DNA of 64,000 nt. Source: Bacteroidales bacterium (lineage in GTDB: Bacteria > Bacteroidota > Bacteroidia > Bacteroidales > UBA932). The first letter of the stretch is position 1; each line of letters begins with the position of its first letter. The stretch spans positions 1 through 64,000 of the forward strand of contig JAFTFV010000048.1 in the NCBI GenBank assembly GCA_017458265.1. Reading direction: 5' to 3'. Shown here piece by piece: positions 47,577 through 56,669 of the stretch. The notes beneath the pieces were generated by a model that saw only the letters and a list, made by a program, of their open reading frames with translations, was not told the origin of the DNA and did no database searches. The position numbers and the translations under genes were made by a program.

Positions 47577-49118
47577 ATGATTTTGCTTTATTTACTTATC
47601 GGACTAGTGGTCGGCGCCGGCCTCGGCATCGGCCTTTATATACTCATCCGCCGTTCCATTATGAAGGGAAAGCGCGATGAGATTCTGGAAAAAGCAGAGA
47701 TTGAAGGGGAGAAGATCAAGAACGAGCGCATCCTCCAGGCAAAGGAGAAATACCTGAATCTCAAGAGCGAGCACGAAAAGGCCGTGAACGAGAGCAACGC
47801 CCGCATCCGCGACGCCGAAAACCGCATCAAGCAGAAGGAAAGCTCCCTGAACCAGAAACTCTCAGAGGCAGACCGCCGCATGAAAGAGCTCGACTCCCAG
47901 AAAGCCGCCCTTGCAAACAAGGAGGAAATGCTCCAGAGCAAGGAGGCTGAATATGAGGAACTCCGCCAGAAGGCCATCCGCCAGATAGAGTCCATAGCCG
48001 GCCTCAGCGCGCAGGAAGCCAAGAATCAGCTCATGGAATCCATGAAGGCAGAGGCCCGCTCCGACGCCCAGGCATACATCAACGACTGCATCGACGAAGC
48101 CCGCCTCAATGCCGCCAAGGAAGCGAAGCGCATCGTCATCAACACCATCCAGCGCACCGCTACTGAAACCGCAATCGAGAATGCGGTCACCACTTTCCCC
48201 ATCGAAAGCGACGAAATCAAGGGTCGCATCATCGGCCGTGAAGGACGTAACATCCGCGCCCTGGAGGCTGCAACGGGCGTTGAAATCGTGGTTGACGATA
48301 CGCCTGACGCCATCCTCCTGTCGGCATTCGACCCCGTGAGAAGGGAAGTGGCGCGCCTTGCCCTGCATCAGCTTGTGGTGGACGGCCGCATCCATCCCGC
48401 CCGCATTGAGGAAGTCGTTGCCAAGGTGCAGAAGCAGCTGGATGAAGAAATCCTCGAAACCGGCAAGCGCACCTGCATCGACCTGGGCATCCACGGTCTC
48501 TCGATGGAACTCGTCCGCATGATCGGCCGAATGAAATATCGTTCCTCCTATGGCCAGAACCTTCTTCAGCACTCCCGTGAGGTTGCAAATATCAGCGCCA
48601 TCCTCGCATCCGAGCTTGGCCTGAATCCCAAGATCGCAAAGAGGGCCGGCCTCCTTCACGATATCGGCAAGGTTTCTGAAGAGGATCCCGAACTCCCTCA
48701 CGCCATCCTTGGTATGAAGCTCGCAGAGCAGTACAAGGAAAAGCCTGAGATCTGCAACGCCATCGGCGCACACCACGAAGAGATTGAAATGACCTCGCTC
48801 TATGCACCGCTGGTGCTCGTGGGCGATGCCATTTCCGGTGCACGTCCCGGCGCCCGCAGGGAGGTTATCGAAAGCTACATCAAGCGTCTACGCGGCATGG
48901 AAAACCTTGCGGCCGCATATCCCGGCGTCACCAAGGCCTACGCCATCCAGGCAGGCCGTGAGCTCCGCGTCATCGTGGGTGCCGAACAGGTCTCCGACCA
49001 CGATGCCGAAGTCCTCTCTGCCGACATCGCCCGCAAGATCCAGGACGAGATGACCTATCCCGGCCAGGTGAAGATCACCGTCATCCGCGAAACCCGTTCC
49101 GTAGCATACGCCAAGTAA
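47577..49118 (+). CDS. rny: Ribonuclease Y
   Basis: This 513-residue protein has an N-terminal membrane anchor ([21 protein letters not shown]), a long coiled coil (about 30-190), a KH domain ([21 protein letters not shown]) and an HD domain ([12 protein letters not shown] ... [11 protein letters not shown]). It is the membrane-bound endonuclease that starts mRNA decay. Length is typical (about 510-520). Its stop overlaps the next gene's start by 1 nt (TAATG). Confidence 0.94.
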   Translation: MILLYLLIGLVVGAGLGIGLYILIRRSIMKGKRDEILEKAEIEGEKIKNERILQAKEKYLNLKSEHEKAVNESNARIRDAENRIKQKESSLNQKLSEADRRMKELDSQKAALANKEEMLQSKEAEYEELRQKAIRQIESIAGLSAQEAKNQLMESMKAEARSDAQAYINDCIDEARLNAAKEAKRIVINTIQRTATETAIENAVTTFPIESDEIKGRIIGREGRNIRALEAATGVEIVVDDTPDAILLSAFDPVRREVARLALHQLVVDGRIHPARIEEVVAKVQKQLDEEILETGKRTCIDLGIHGLSMELVRMIGRMKYRSSYGQNLLQHSREVANISAILASELGLNPKIAKRAGLLHDIGKVSEEDPELPHAILGMKLAEQYKEKPEICNAIGAHHEEIEMTSLYAPLVLVGDAISGARPGARREVIESYIKRLRGMENLAAAYPGVTKAYAIQAGRELRVIVGAEQVSDHDAEVLSADIARKIQDEMTYPGQVKITVIRETRSVAYAK

Positions 49119-51367
49119 TGGGAGAACTTGCACCCCTTATTGCAGACCTTGCGCTGATACTTATATGCGCCGGCGTCATGACCCTCATCTTCAAGAAGCT
49201 GGGTCAGCCGCTGGTGCTTGGCTATATACTGGCCGGTTTCATCGCAAGTCCGCATTTCTCGCTCACTCCCTCTGTCATCGATGCAGCCAGCATCCATGTA
49301 TGGTCGGACATCGGCGTAATCTTCCTCCTGTTTGCCCTGGGACTTGAATTCAGCTTCAAGAAGATAGTAAAGGTGGGCGGCGCAGCCATCATCGCGGCCC
49401 TTACCATCATCTTCGGGATGATATTCCTGGGCTTCACTGTGGGATCGGCCCTGGGGTGGAGCAAGATGGACGCCCTGTTCCTTGGCGGAATGATATCAAT
49501 GTCTTCCACCACAATTATTTACAAGGCGTTCGAAGACCTTGGGCTTGCGAAGAAGAAGTTCGCCGGCCTTGTGATGTCCATCCTCATCCTGGAGGACATC
49601 CTGGCCGTGGTTCTCATGGTAGTGCTTTCCACAATCTCCGTTTCCTCCACATTTGAGGGCGGGGCGCTTGTCGGGAGCATCCTCAAACTGGTCTTCTATC
49701 TTGTCCTGTGGCTTGTGATGGGCATTTACCTCATCCCTCTCATCCTCAGGAAGACAAAGAAACTGCTAAGTGACGAAACCCTCCTTGTGGTGTCACTCGG
49801 CCTGTGCTTCCTCATGGTCGTCATTGCCGACAAAGCCGGCTTCTCTGCAGCCTTCGGCGCCTTCATCATGGGCTCCATACTTGCAGAAACGCTTGAGGCA
49901 GAGCACATAGAGCACCTGGTAAAACCGGTCAAGGACCTCTTCGGAGCCATATTCTTCGTGTCTGTGGGCATGATGGTAGACCCTGCCATGATAGCCCAGT
50001 ACTGGCTGCCCATCCTCATCATCACCATTACCGTGATTGTGGGACAGGCAACCTTTGCAACGCTTGGCACCCTGCTTTCCGGCCAGCCGCTCAGGACCGC
50101 CATCCAGTGCGGTTTCTCCCTCACGCAGATAGGCGAGTTCGCGTTCATCATCGCTTCCCTTGGCGTCGCCTTGGGGGTTACGTCGAACTTCCTCTATCCC
50201 ATAGTGGTTGCGGTTTCGGTGATTACGATTTTCCTCACGCCTTACATGATAAGGCTGGCAGAACCCGCATACGCAAAGATTTACAAGATTATGCCCCAGA
50301 AGGCCAAAGACTTCCTTGACGGCTATGCCGAAAGTGCAGAACCCGCCACCCAGAAGGACAGCCCCTGGAAGGTCTACCTTGGCGGCATCGCCGGCACCCT
50401 TGTGATCAACGTAATCCTTTCGATCGCAATCTGCACCATCGGTTTCAGTTTCCTCCTTCCCGTCGCAAGGGAATGGATTCCGGGCATCTGGGCCGATATC
50501 GCCACCGCCGCCGTCATCCTTGCCGTCCTTTCGCCTTTCCTCAGGACCATCCTCGTAAAGGGCAATAAGTCCAAGGAGTTCAGCCAGCTGTGGAATGAGA
50601 ACCGTGCCAACCGGGCGCCTCTCGTGGCAAGTATCGTGGTCCGATATGCTATCGTCCTCGGCTTCATCCTGTACGTTCTCGCACGCCTTTTCCACATTTC
50701 GGTGATCCTTATCATCCTGCTTGCCCTTGTCATCCTTGGCGTGATTGTGTTCAACCGCTGGACAAGGCGCTCCTCCCACGCTATCTCGGAGACCTTCCAG
50801 ACCAACCTCCGCTCCCGCGAAATGAGGGCCGAATACCTTGGCGAAAAGGCTCCCGAATATGCCGAAGACCTCATCGACAAGGACCTTCACCTTGCCGATT
50901 ATGAAGTCCCCGCAGAGATTGAATGGGCCGGCGAGCAGCTGCGCGAGCTGGATTTCGGAAGGAAGTACGGTATCCACGTGGTGTCCATCCTCCGTGGCAG
51001 CAAGCGCATCAACATCCCGAGTGCCCATGACCGCATCTTCCCTCTGGACAAGATTCAGGTTATCGGCACGGATACAGGTCTCGAGGCCTTCGGAAAGGCC
51101 CTCCAGGCAACTGATGCCGACATTCCCGATAACCTCTCCGAACAGGAGATGATCATGAGAAGGCTTCTCATCGGCCCCGATTCTCCTTTCGTCGGCAAGA
51201 CTATCCATGAGGCCGGAATCCGAAGCCGTTGGCACTGTGTCGTCGCCGGTGTCGAAAGGAATGACGGCGCCCTTCATGTTCCCAGCGCATCCACGGTCCT
51301 TCAGGAAGGGGACACCGTATGGCTCGTAGGGGAGCACAAGGACATTGAAAAACTGATGACTGCATAA
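49118..51367 (+). CDS. CPA2-type cation:proton antiporter with two TrkA-C domains
   Basis: The 749-residue membrane protein has a Kef/NhaA-like Na+/H+ exchanger domain of about twelve segments (residues 5-385), with landmark FAIFFV-like GAIFFVSVGMMVD. A second group of about four membrane segments lies at 405-560. Two TrkA-C (RCK_C) domains follow at about 610-665 (RKYGIHVVSILRGSKRINIPS) and 685-749 (HEAGIRSRWHCVVAGVERNDG). There is no NAD-binding TrkA-N domain, unlike KefB/KefC. It probably exchanges K+ or Na+ for protons under ligand control. It is coupled to rny. Confidence 0.85.
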   Translation: MGELAPLIADLALILICAGVMTLIFKKLGQPLVLGYILAGFIASPHFSLTPSVIDAASIHVWSDIGVIFLLFALGLEFSFKKIVKVGGAAIIAALTIIFGMIFLGFTVGSALGWSKMDALFLGGMISMSSTTIIYKAFEDLGLAKKKFAGLVMSILILEDILAVVLMVVLSTISVSSTFEGGALVGSILKLVFYLVLWLVMGIYLIPLILRKTKKLLSDETLLVVSLGLCFLMVVIADKAGFSAAFGAFIMGSILAETLEAEHIEHLVKPVKDLFGAIFFVSVGMMVDPAMIAQYWLPILIITITVIVGQATFATLGTLLSGQPLRTAIQCGFSLTQIGEFAFIIASLGVALGVTSNFLYPIVVAVSVITIFLTPYMIRLAEPAYAKIYKIMPQKAKDFLDGYAESAEPATQKDSPWKVYLGGIAGTLVINVILSIAICTIGFSFLLPVAREWIPGIWADIATAAVILAVLSPFLRTILVKGNKSKEFSQLWNENRANRAPLVASIVVRYAIVLGFILYVLARLFHISVILIILLALVILGVIVFNRWTRRSSHAISETFQTNLRSREMRAEYLGEKAPEYAEDLIDKDLHLADYEVPAEIEWAGEQLRELDFGRKYGIHVVSILRGSKRINIPSAHDRIFPLDKIQVIGTDTGLEAFGKALQATDADIPDNLSEQEMIMRRLLIGPDSPFVGKTIHEAGIRSRWHCVVAGVERNDGALHVPSASTVLQEGDTVWLVGEHKDIEKLMTA

Positions 51368-51368
51368 T

Positions 51369-53093
51369 ATGAAAAGACTCTTTATCCTTATTGCCGCCCT
51401 GGCAGCGCTCATCTCATGTTCCCGCACCCTCAAGGACGGAGATTACACCCTTACGGTCCTCTCCACCAATGACGTCCACGGCACATGGTTCGACTCCACC
51501 TACGTCGGCGGCCGCGTAAAGAAATCCATATTTGCAATCAATCACTACGTAGACAGCGTCCGCAAGGCAGACGGGCCGGAGAACGTCCTTCTCATCGACG
51601 CCGGAGACTGCCTCCAGGGAGACAATGCCACATACTACTACAACTTCGTGGACACCACCTCCAGGCACCTTTTCTCACGCATCATGGAGTACATGAAGTA
51701 CGATGCCATTGCAATGGGAAACCACGACGTGGAGACAGGCCATCCCGTGTATGACCGCGTGCAGAAGGAACTCGTAAAAGGCGGCTCTGAATTTCTTGCA
51801 GGAAATGCCGTAAAGAACGACGGCTCAGGTACTTATTTCCCTCTTTACAAGGTTGTGAAAAAGGCCGGTCTCAAGATAGCCGTCCTGGGTTACACCAATG
51901 CCAACATCAAGGCCTGGCTCTCAGAGGAGCTCTGGAGCGGAATGCACTTCGTCTCCATTGCCGACATCATCCAGCGCGACGTCGACTATGTCCGTGAAAA
52001 GGAGAAACCGGACGTCCTTGTAGCCTCCATGCACTCTGCATGCGGAAAAGGCGACGGCACCATCCTTGAGGCCGAAGCCCTTGACGCCTTCAACAGCGTT
52101 CAGGGCGTAGACTGGCTCATCTGCGGTCACGACCACGTCCCCTATGTGGAAACCCGCGAGAATTCGGCCCTACTCAATTCAGGCAGCCACAGCCGCTACC
52201 TTGCACACGGCAAGATGCATCTGAAAGTAGAAGGCGGCAAGGTAGTGTCCAAGAGCTTCGAGACAGACCTCATCCCCGTGGATGCCAGAATGGCAGACCC
52301 CGTGATGAGGGAAACCTTCCGTCCCGAATTCGAGGCTGTAAGGGCATTCACGGTACAGAAGGTGGGCACCCTTGTGACAGACCTCAGGACTCGCGATTCC
52401 TACGCCGGGCAGAGTGACTACATGAACGTCCTTCACTTTGTCACCCTGAACCGCCCTGATGTAGAGATATCCATCGCAGCACCGCTTACCTTCAACGGTA
52501 CCATCAAGAAGGGAGACCTCCTCTTCAATGACCTCTTCACTATCTATCCTTTTGAGAATCAGCTCTATGTGGTCAAGATGACGGGAGACGAGGTCGTCCG
52601 CTTCCTTGAAGCATCCTACGACCGCTGGATAGAAACTCCCGGACAGCATGTCCTGAAGCTCCGTACCGGAGACAACTACCGCACGGGAGAGCGCAAGTAC
52701 TCCTTCGAGAATGCCTTCTTCAACTTCGATTCTGCCGGCGGAATCAATTACACCGTGGATGTCACAAAACCCCGCGGTAGCAGGGTGCATGTCTCCTCCA
52801 TGGCCGGCGGAGAACCCTTTGACCAGCAGCGCACCTATAATGTAGGTATGACCTCATACCGCGCCAGCGGCGGGGGAGACCTCCTCAAGGAGATCGGCAT
52901 TGATACTGACAGGATAGACGAGCGCATCGTCAACCGCTATCCCGAAATCCGCACTCTCATCTACGACTGCATCATCGAGCACAAAGTCATGGATCCCCAG
53001 TCCTGTATCGGCACCATCGGCACCTGGCAGTTCACCCCGGAGAGCGCCCGCAAAAAAATAGCAGCCGACATGCAGCTGCTGTTCCCGCACTAG
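51369..53093 (+). CDS. 5'-nucleotidase/UshA-family lipoprotein
   Basis: The 574-residue protein has its signal ending ISC (Cys17). The metallophosphatase blocks are VLSTNDVHGTW, LIDAGDCLQGD, AMGNHDVETG, VASMHSACG and ICGHDHVPY, giving a full dimetal site. The C-terminal 5'-nucleotidase domain follows (NVLHFVTLNRPDVEISIAAP, GDLLFNDLFTIYPFENQLY). It probably dephosphorylates extracellular nucleotides at the cell surface or in the periplasm. The neighbouring purine nucleoside phosphorylases fit a nucleoside salvage theme. It starts 1 nt after the antiporter stop. Confidence 0.87.
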   Translation: MKRLFILIAALAALISCSRTLKDGDYTLTVLSTNDVHGTWFDSTYVGGRVKKSIFAINHYVDSVRKADGPENVLLIDAGDCLQGDNATYYYNFVDTTSRHLFSRIMEYMKYDAIAMGNHDVETGHPVYDRVQKELVKGGSEFLAGNAVKNDGSGTYFPLYKVVKKAGLKIAVLGYTNANIKAWLSEELWSGMHFVSIADIIQRDVDYVREKEKPDVLVASMHSACGKGDGTILEAEALDAFNSVQGVDWLICGHDHVPYVETRENSALLNSGSHSRYLAHGKMHLKVEGGKVVSKSFETDLIPVDARMADPVMRETFRPEFEAVRAFTVQKVGTLVTDLRTRDSYAGQSDYMNVLHFVTLNRPDVEISIAAPLTFNGTIKKGDLLFNDLFTIYPFENQLYVVKMTGDEVVRFLEASYDRWIETPGQHVLKLRTGDNYRTGERKYSFENAFFNFDSAGGINYTVDVTKPRGSRVHVSSMAGGEPFDQQRTYNVGMTSYRASGGGDLLKEIGIDTDRIDERIVNRYPEIRTLIYDCIIEHKVMDPQSCIGTIGTWQFTPESARKKIAADMQLLFPH

Positions 53094-53094
53094 C

Positions 53095-53200
53095 GTGAAA
53101 TGTAACTGATTATTAATCACGATGTTACCCAAAAGGCTTGCCTCCAAAACGGGGTAAGCCTTTTGGTTTTTTTGTTGATATTCAGTTACTTGCATTTCAC
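53095..53200. mobile_element. 106-bp terminator-bearing mini-element, copy 2
   Basis: It has the same parts in the same order as 9231-9336: GTGAATGTAA at the left, AAAAGGCTTGCC (53131-53142), GGGGTAAGCCTTTT (53151-53164), and TTGCATTTCAC at the right. It again lies between convergent genes, here the 5'-nucleotidase and the purine nucleoside phosphorylases. The T7 after the hairpin makes it a strong plus-strand terminator. Confidence 0.7.
53131..53174 (+). terminator. Terminator of the rny-antiporter-nucleotidase unit
   Basis: AAAAGGCTTGCC pairs with GGGGTAAGCCTTTT (one T-G wobble), followed by GGTTTTTTT. It is carried by the mini-element. Confidence 0.7.
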
Positions 53201-53245
53201 GGTTTTATGGAAGGAAGACACGCCTCCGGGATAGTACTCCCTTCC

Positions 53246-53274
53246 ACAAAAAAAGGTGGTCAGAATGACCACCT
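53246..53274 (-). terminator. Intrinsic terminator of the purine phosphorylase operon
   Basis: On the minus strand AGGTGGTCA - TTC - TGACCACCT is a perfect 9-bp hairpin followed by eight T. It lies 24 bp beyond the stop codon at 53298. Confidence 0.85.
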
Positions 53275-53297
53275 GATGTATAGTGTTGATAAACGCT

Positions 53298-54122
53298 TTA
53301 GAGTTTCTCAATCAGTTTTCGGAATATCAGCGACATCTTGTCGGCGGCGGCGTCGGCGGCCTTCACGATGGCTTCTCCGTCGGTGACGTAGTCTTCGTCG
53401 TCAGTGGCGTGGGCGACGTCAGTGATGACGGACATGCCGAATACCGGGATTGACGAGTGGCGGGCTACGATGACCTCCGGGGTTGTGCTCATGCCGACTG
53501 CATCGGCACCGATAGTGCGGAAATAACCGTATTCTGCGGGAGTTTCATAGCAGGGACCCGTGCAGGCCACATAAACGCCCTTGCGAAGGACGATGCCCTC
53601 CTTTGCGGCAACCCTTTCCGCCAGGCGGATAAGTGAAGGGTCGTACGGACGGGTCATGTCCGGGAACCTGGGGCCGAAGTCTTCCAGATTGGGGCCGATG
53701 AGGGGGTTGGGAAGGAGGTTGATGTGGTCCTTGATTATCATGAGGTCTCCCACGCGGAAACCCAGGTTTGTTCCGCCGGCGGCGTTGGAAACGAAAAGAT
53801 ACTGTATGCCGATGACCTTCATCACCCTGATGGGCAGCGTGACCTGCGTCATCTCATATCCTTCGTAGTAGTGGATGCGCCCCTGCATCGCAATCACGGT
53901 TTTACCGCTCAGCTGACCTACGATAAAGTTGCCCTTATGGCCGATTGCCGTTGATACGGGGAAGCCGGGAATTTCCTTGTAGGGAATTACAACGGGGTTT
54001 TCAATCTGCTCTGCAAGTTTGCCGAGTCCGGAACCGAGGACTATGCCCACGGTGGGCTCCAGCTTTCCTATCTGTTTGCGGACATACGCTGCCGCAGCGT
54101 TTATGGTTTCGAGATAAGTCAT
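53298..54122 (-). CDS. Purine nucleoside phosphorylase paralog with Asp at the base-specificity site
   Basis: This 274-residue trimeric-type PNP/MTAP family enzyme has the phosphate loop [20 protein letters not shown], and the base-site region [12 protein letters not shown]. Asp235 in SVITDVAH occupies the position of human PNP Asn243. Asn there selects 6-oxopurines. Asp is the residue found in MTA phosphorylase and allows 6-aminopurines. The protein may therefore prefer adenosine-type nucleosides (inference). It is translated downstream of its sister gene with a 4-nt ATGA overlap. Confidence 0.88.
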   Translation of the reverse strand: MTYLETINAAAAYVRKQIGKLEPTVGIVLGSGLGKLAEQIENPVVIPYKEIPGFPVSTAIGHKGNFIVGQLSGKTVIAMQGRIHYYEGYEMTQVTLPIRVMKVIGIQYLFVSNAAGGTNLGFRVGDLMIIKDHINLLPNPLIGPNLEDFGPRFPDMTRPYDPSLIRLAERVAAKEGIVLRKGVYVACTGPCYETPAEYGYFRTIGADAVGMSTTPEVIVARHSSIPVFGMSVITDVAHATDDEDYVTDGEAIVKAADAAADKMSLIFRKLIEKL

Positions 54123-54943
54123 AGTGATTCAATCATTTTTGTGATGAGCGCCGTCATCTCATCGGCCGCCTGGTTGGCTGCGGCCACTACATCGTCCCCG
54201 TCGTTTTCGTAATCTTCGGCATAGTCGTCGTGAGCCTCGTTGGTGATTACCGAGATGCCGAACACGGGAATGCCGGCATGCCTTGCTACTATGACCTCCG
54301 GGACCGTGCTCATTCCCACGGCGTCACCGCCTATGATGCGGTAGAACTTGTATTCTGCCGGAGTTTCATAGGAGGGACCGGTATCGGCCACGTAAACGCC
54401 CTTCTGGAGTGGGAAGCCGATTTTCTTGGCGATGCGCTGCGCCAGACGGATCAGGGAAGGGTCGTACGGGCGGGTCATGTCGGGGAACCTGGGTCCAATC
54501 TCGTCAAAGTTGGGGCCGATGAGGGGATTGGGCAGAAGATTGATATGGTCCTTGATAATCATGAGGTCTCCCACGTGGTAGCTGAAGTTGATTCCGCCGG
54601 CCGCGTTTGAGACGAAGAGATACTTGATTCCAAGTTCAATCATTACTCTGATGGGCAGCACGACCTTTGCCATGCCGTAGCCTTCATAGTAGTGAATGCG
54701 GCCCTGCATGGCGATGACCGTCTTGCCTGCAAGGGTGCCCACGATGAAATTACCCTTGTGCCCGGTGGCTGTCGACACGGGGAAGCCGGGAATAGTGCCG
54801 TAGGGGATTACGATCTGATTCTCAATGGAATCTGCGAGCTGGCCGAGGCCGCTGCCAAGGACTATGCCCAGTTCAGGCTTCAGGCCGCCGATACGTTCAA
54901 GGACACGGCTTGCCGCATCCTTGATTTCAGTTCTGGGATCCAT
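54119..54943 (-). CDS. Purine nucleoside phosphorylase (inosine/guanosine type)
   Basis: This 274-residue sister of the downstream gene has the same layout: [32 protein letters not shown]. It keeps Asn235 in SVITNEAH, the canonical residue for 6-oxopurines (inosine, guanosine). It splits nucleosides with phosphate into base plus ribose-1-phosphate. The two proteins align without gaps over most of their length, so the pair is a tandem duplication. The gene follows DUF3276 by 5 nt on the same strand. Confidence 0.9.
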   Translation of the reverse strand: MDPRTEIKDAASRVLERIGGLKPELGIVLGSGLGQLADSIENQIVIPYGTIPGFPVSTATGHKGNFIVGTLAGKTVIAMQGRIHYYEGYGMAKVVLPIRVMIELGIKYLFVSNAAGGINFSYHVGDLMIIKDHINLLPNPLIGPNFDEIGPRFPDMTRPYDPSLIRLAQRIAKKIGFPLQKGVYVADTGPSYETPAEYKFYRIIGGDAVGMSTVPEVIVARHAGIPVFGISVITNEAHDDYAEDYENDGDDVVAAANQAADEMTALITKMIESL

Positions 54944-54948
54944 GCTCG

Positions 54949-55290
54949 TTAGAATTCTTCCTGGGATTCTTCTTCCTTGGGAGTATACTGGCGGATGGGT
55001 GCGTCGTGAAGGAGGTCATGGCAGATGTACTTCACGGCTTCCTGCAGTCCTTCGGAGAATTTCTCGAAGTCTTCCTTGTAGAGGAAAATCTTGTGCTTGT
55101 CGTAGGTGTAGCTGCCGTCGCGTTCAGTGCGGCGTTTGCTTTCGGTGATGGTCAGGTAGTAGTCATTGTTGCCCTTCGTTGCTTTCACATCGAAGAAATA
55201 CGTACGTTTACCGGCACGGACCGGTTTTGAATAAACGTCTTCCGAGCTCCGCTCCTGGGCGCGCCCCCGCTCAAAATCTTCATTATACAT
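54949..55290 (-). CDS. DUF3276 (PUR-alpha-like) nucleic-acid-binding protein
   Basis: The 113-residue protein contains the family core [28 protein letters not shown] (in part), ESKRR, and [13 protein letters not shown]. The family is Bacteroidetes-wide and folds like the eukaryotic PUR domain, which binds single-stranded nucleic acid. The C-terminal tail is acidic ([11 protein letters not shown]). It is the first gene of the unit with the two phosphorylases, and is divergent from nusB. Confidence 0.85.
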   Translation of the reverse strand: MYNEDFERGRAQERSSEDVYSKPVRAGKRTYFFDVKATKGNNDYYLTITESKRRTERDGSYTYDKHKIFLYKEDFEKFSEGLQEAVKYICHDLLHDAPIRQYTPKEEESQEEF

Positions 55291-55317
55291 GACGTGTTTC
55301 TGTTAGTATTAGTGTTA

Positions 55318-55325
55318 CAAATGTA
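55318..55325 (-). promoter_or_regulatory. -7 box (TACATTTG) of the DUF3276-phosphorylase operon
   Basis: Full TAnnTTTG match on the minus strand, 27 nt before ATG 55290. Confidence 0.6.
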
Positions 55326-55359
55326 GGTAATTTATTTAAAAAACACTAACTTTGTGCGG

Positions 55360-55367
55360 TAAATTTG
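55360..55367 (+). promoter_or_regulatory. -7 box (TAAATTTG) of the nusB operon
   Basis: Full TAnnTTTG match ending 6 nt before ATG 55374. A second box, TAACTTTG at 55347-55354, lies 13 bp upstream and could give a longer leader. Confidence 0.55.
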
Positions 55368-55373
55368 TGCTGT

Positions 55374-56333
55374 ATGTTAAATCGAAGAATCCTCCGCGTC
55401 AAAACTTACAAAGTTCTTTACTCATGTGCTGAGAATCAATCCCTTTCGCTGAAAGATGCCCTGGGAGAACTCTCAAGCAGCCTTGAAGCCACGCGGGACC
55501 TGTATATCTATCTCCTCGGCGTAATTCCCGCCCTCACCGCAGAAGCCTCAAGAAGGATTGAGGCCGCAAAGGAAAAGTTCAACCCCACAGAGGAAGAACT
55601 CAACCCGTCGATGAAGTTCGTGAACAACGCCTTCGCCCGTATCCTCAATGAAGATCCGGACTATCAGCGCCTCGTCGAAAAGAAGCACTTCTCCTGGGAC
55701 CAGAACGACTCCCTTGTCCACAACCTCTGGGAAACCATCCGCACAAGGCAGTACTACAAGGACTTCATGTCATCGGCCGATGAGCCCATAAAGGCCACCG
55801 CAGCCCTCTGGAAGGCCGTTTTCTCCAAAGAGCTGGAAGACAACGACGCCCTTCTCGCCACCCTGGAGGACAATTCCCTCTACTGGACGGCCGACGACCT
55901 CGGCTACGTCCTGGGTTTCTCCCTGAAGGCCTTCGACCGCATGGCAAAGACCGGCACCTGGAACCTCCCGCCGCTCTACCAGAGCGACATCCTTTCGGCA
56001 GAGGGAAAGAAGGTTGACAGCGACAGCGACTTTGTCCGCACCCTTCTCACCGTAGCCTACGGCCACAGGGAAGAGTATGCAAAGCTCATCTCCGGCAGCG
56101 TCTCCAAGTGGGACCTTGACCGTCTCTGCGCATCGGACATCATCCTTGTCTCCATGGGCCTTGCAGAGGCCGCCGCATTCCCGGAAATCCCCCTCAAGGT
56201 TTCCATCAACGAATACGTAGAAATTGCAAAATACTATTCCACGCCCCGTTCCAGCGGCTTTGTGAACGGTCTTCTGGACCGCCTCGCCCGTGAGATGCAG
56301 GAGCGCGGAGAAATCGTCAAAAACAATTTATAA
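55374..56333 (+). CDS. nusB: Transcription antitermination factor NusB, long Bacteroidetes form
   Basis: The 319-residue protein opens MLNRRILRVKTYKVLYSCAE. The C-terminal NusB fold reads VSKWDLDRLCASDIILVSMGLAEA, then EIPLKVSINEYVEIAKYYSTPRSSGFVNGLLDRL. It is about twice the length of E. coli NusB because of an extra middle region, as is usual in Bacteroidetes. It binds S10 and boxA RNA during rRNA transcription. ATG 55374 is chosen because the upstream TTG is in the promoter box. yajC follows after 3 nt. Confidence 0.9.
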   Translation: MLNRRILRVKTYKVLYSCAENQSLSLKDALGELSSSLEATRDLYIYLLGVIPALTAEASRRIEAAKEKFNPTEEELNPSMKFVNNAFARILNEDPDYQRLVEKKHFSWDQNDSLVHNLWETIRTRQYYKDFMSSADEPIKATAALWKAVFSKELEDNDALLATLEDNSLYWTADDLGYVLGFSLKAFDRMAKTGTWNLPPLYQSDILSAEGKKVDSDSDFVRTLLTVAYGHREEYAKLISGSVSKWDLDRLCASDIILVSMGLAEAAAFPEIPLKVSINEYVEIAKYYSTPRSSGFVNGLLDRLAREMQERGEIVKNNL

Positions 56334-56336
56334 ACC

Positions 56337-56666
56337 ATGAATACCCTTACTATTTACGCACTTCAGGCAGCCGCTCCTGCGGCAGGACAGCAGCAGAGCG
56401 CCCTCCCTACAATCCTCATGTTTGCCGCCATCATCCTCGTGATGTGGCTTTTCATGATCCGTCCCCAGCGCAAGCAGCAGAAGGAACTCCAGAACTTCCG
56501 CAATTCCCTCAAGAAAGGTGACAAGGTAGTTACCGTGGGCGGTATCTACGGAGAAATCCTCGAGGTAAACGAAAAGACCGCCCTCATCCGTGTAGACGGA
56601 GACGTAAAGCTCCGCGTAGACAAGCAGGGCCTCGTGAAGGATTACTCAGAGACCGCACAGTCCTAA
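56337..56666 (+). CDS. yajC: Preprotein translocase subunit YajC
   Basis: This 109-residue protein has a single membrane helix (TILMFAAIILVMWLFMI) followed by the YajC signature RPQRKQQKELQNFRNSLKKG and DKVVTVGGIYGEI. It associates with SecDF at the inner membrane. It lies in the conserved Bacteroidetes order nusB-yajC-ybbR-coaE, with 3-nt gaps on either side. Confidence 0.92.
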   Translation: MNTLTIYALQAAAPAAGQQQSALPTILMFAAIILVMWLFMIRPQRKQQKELQNFRNSLKKGDKVVTVGGIYGEILEVNEKTALIRVDGDVKLRVDKQGLVKDYSETAQS

Positions 56667-56669
56667 GAC

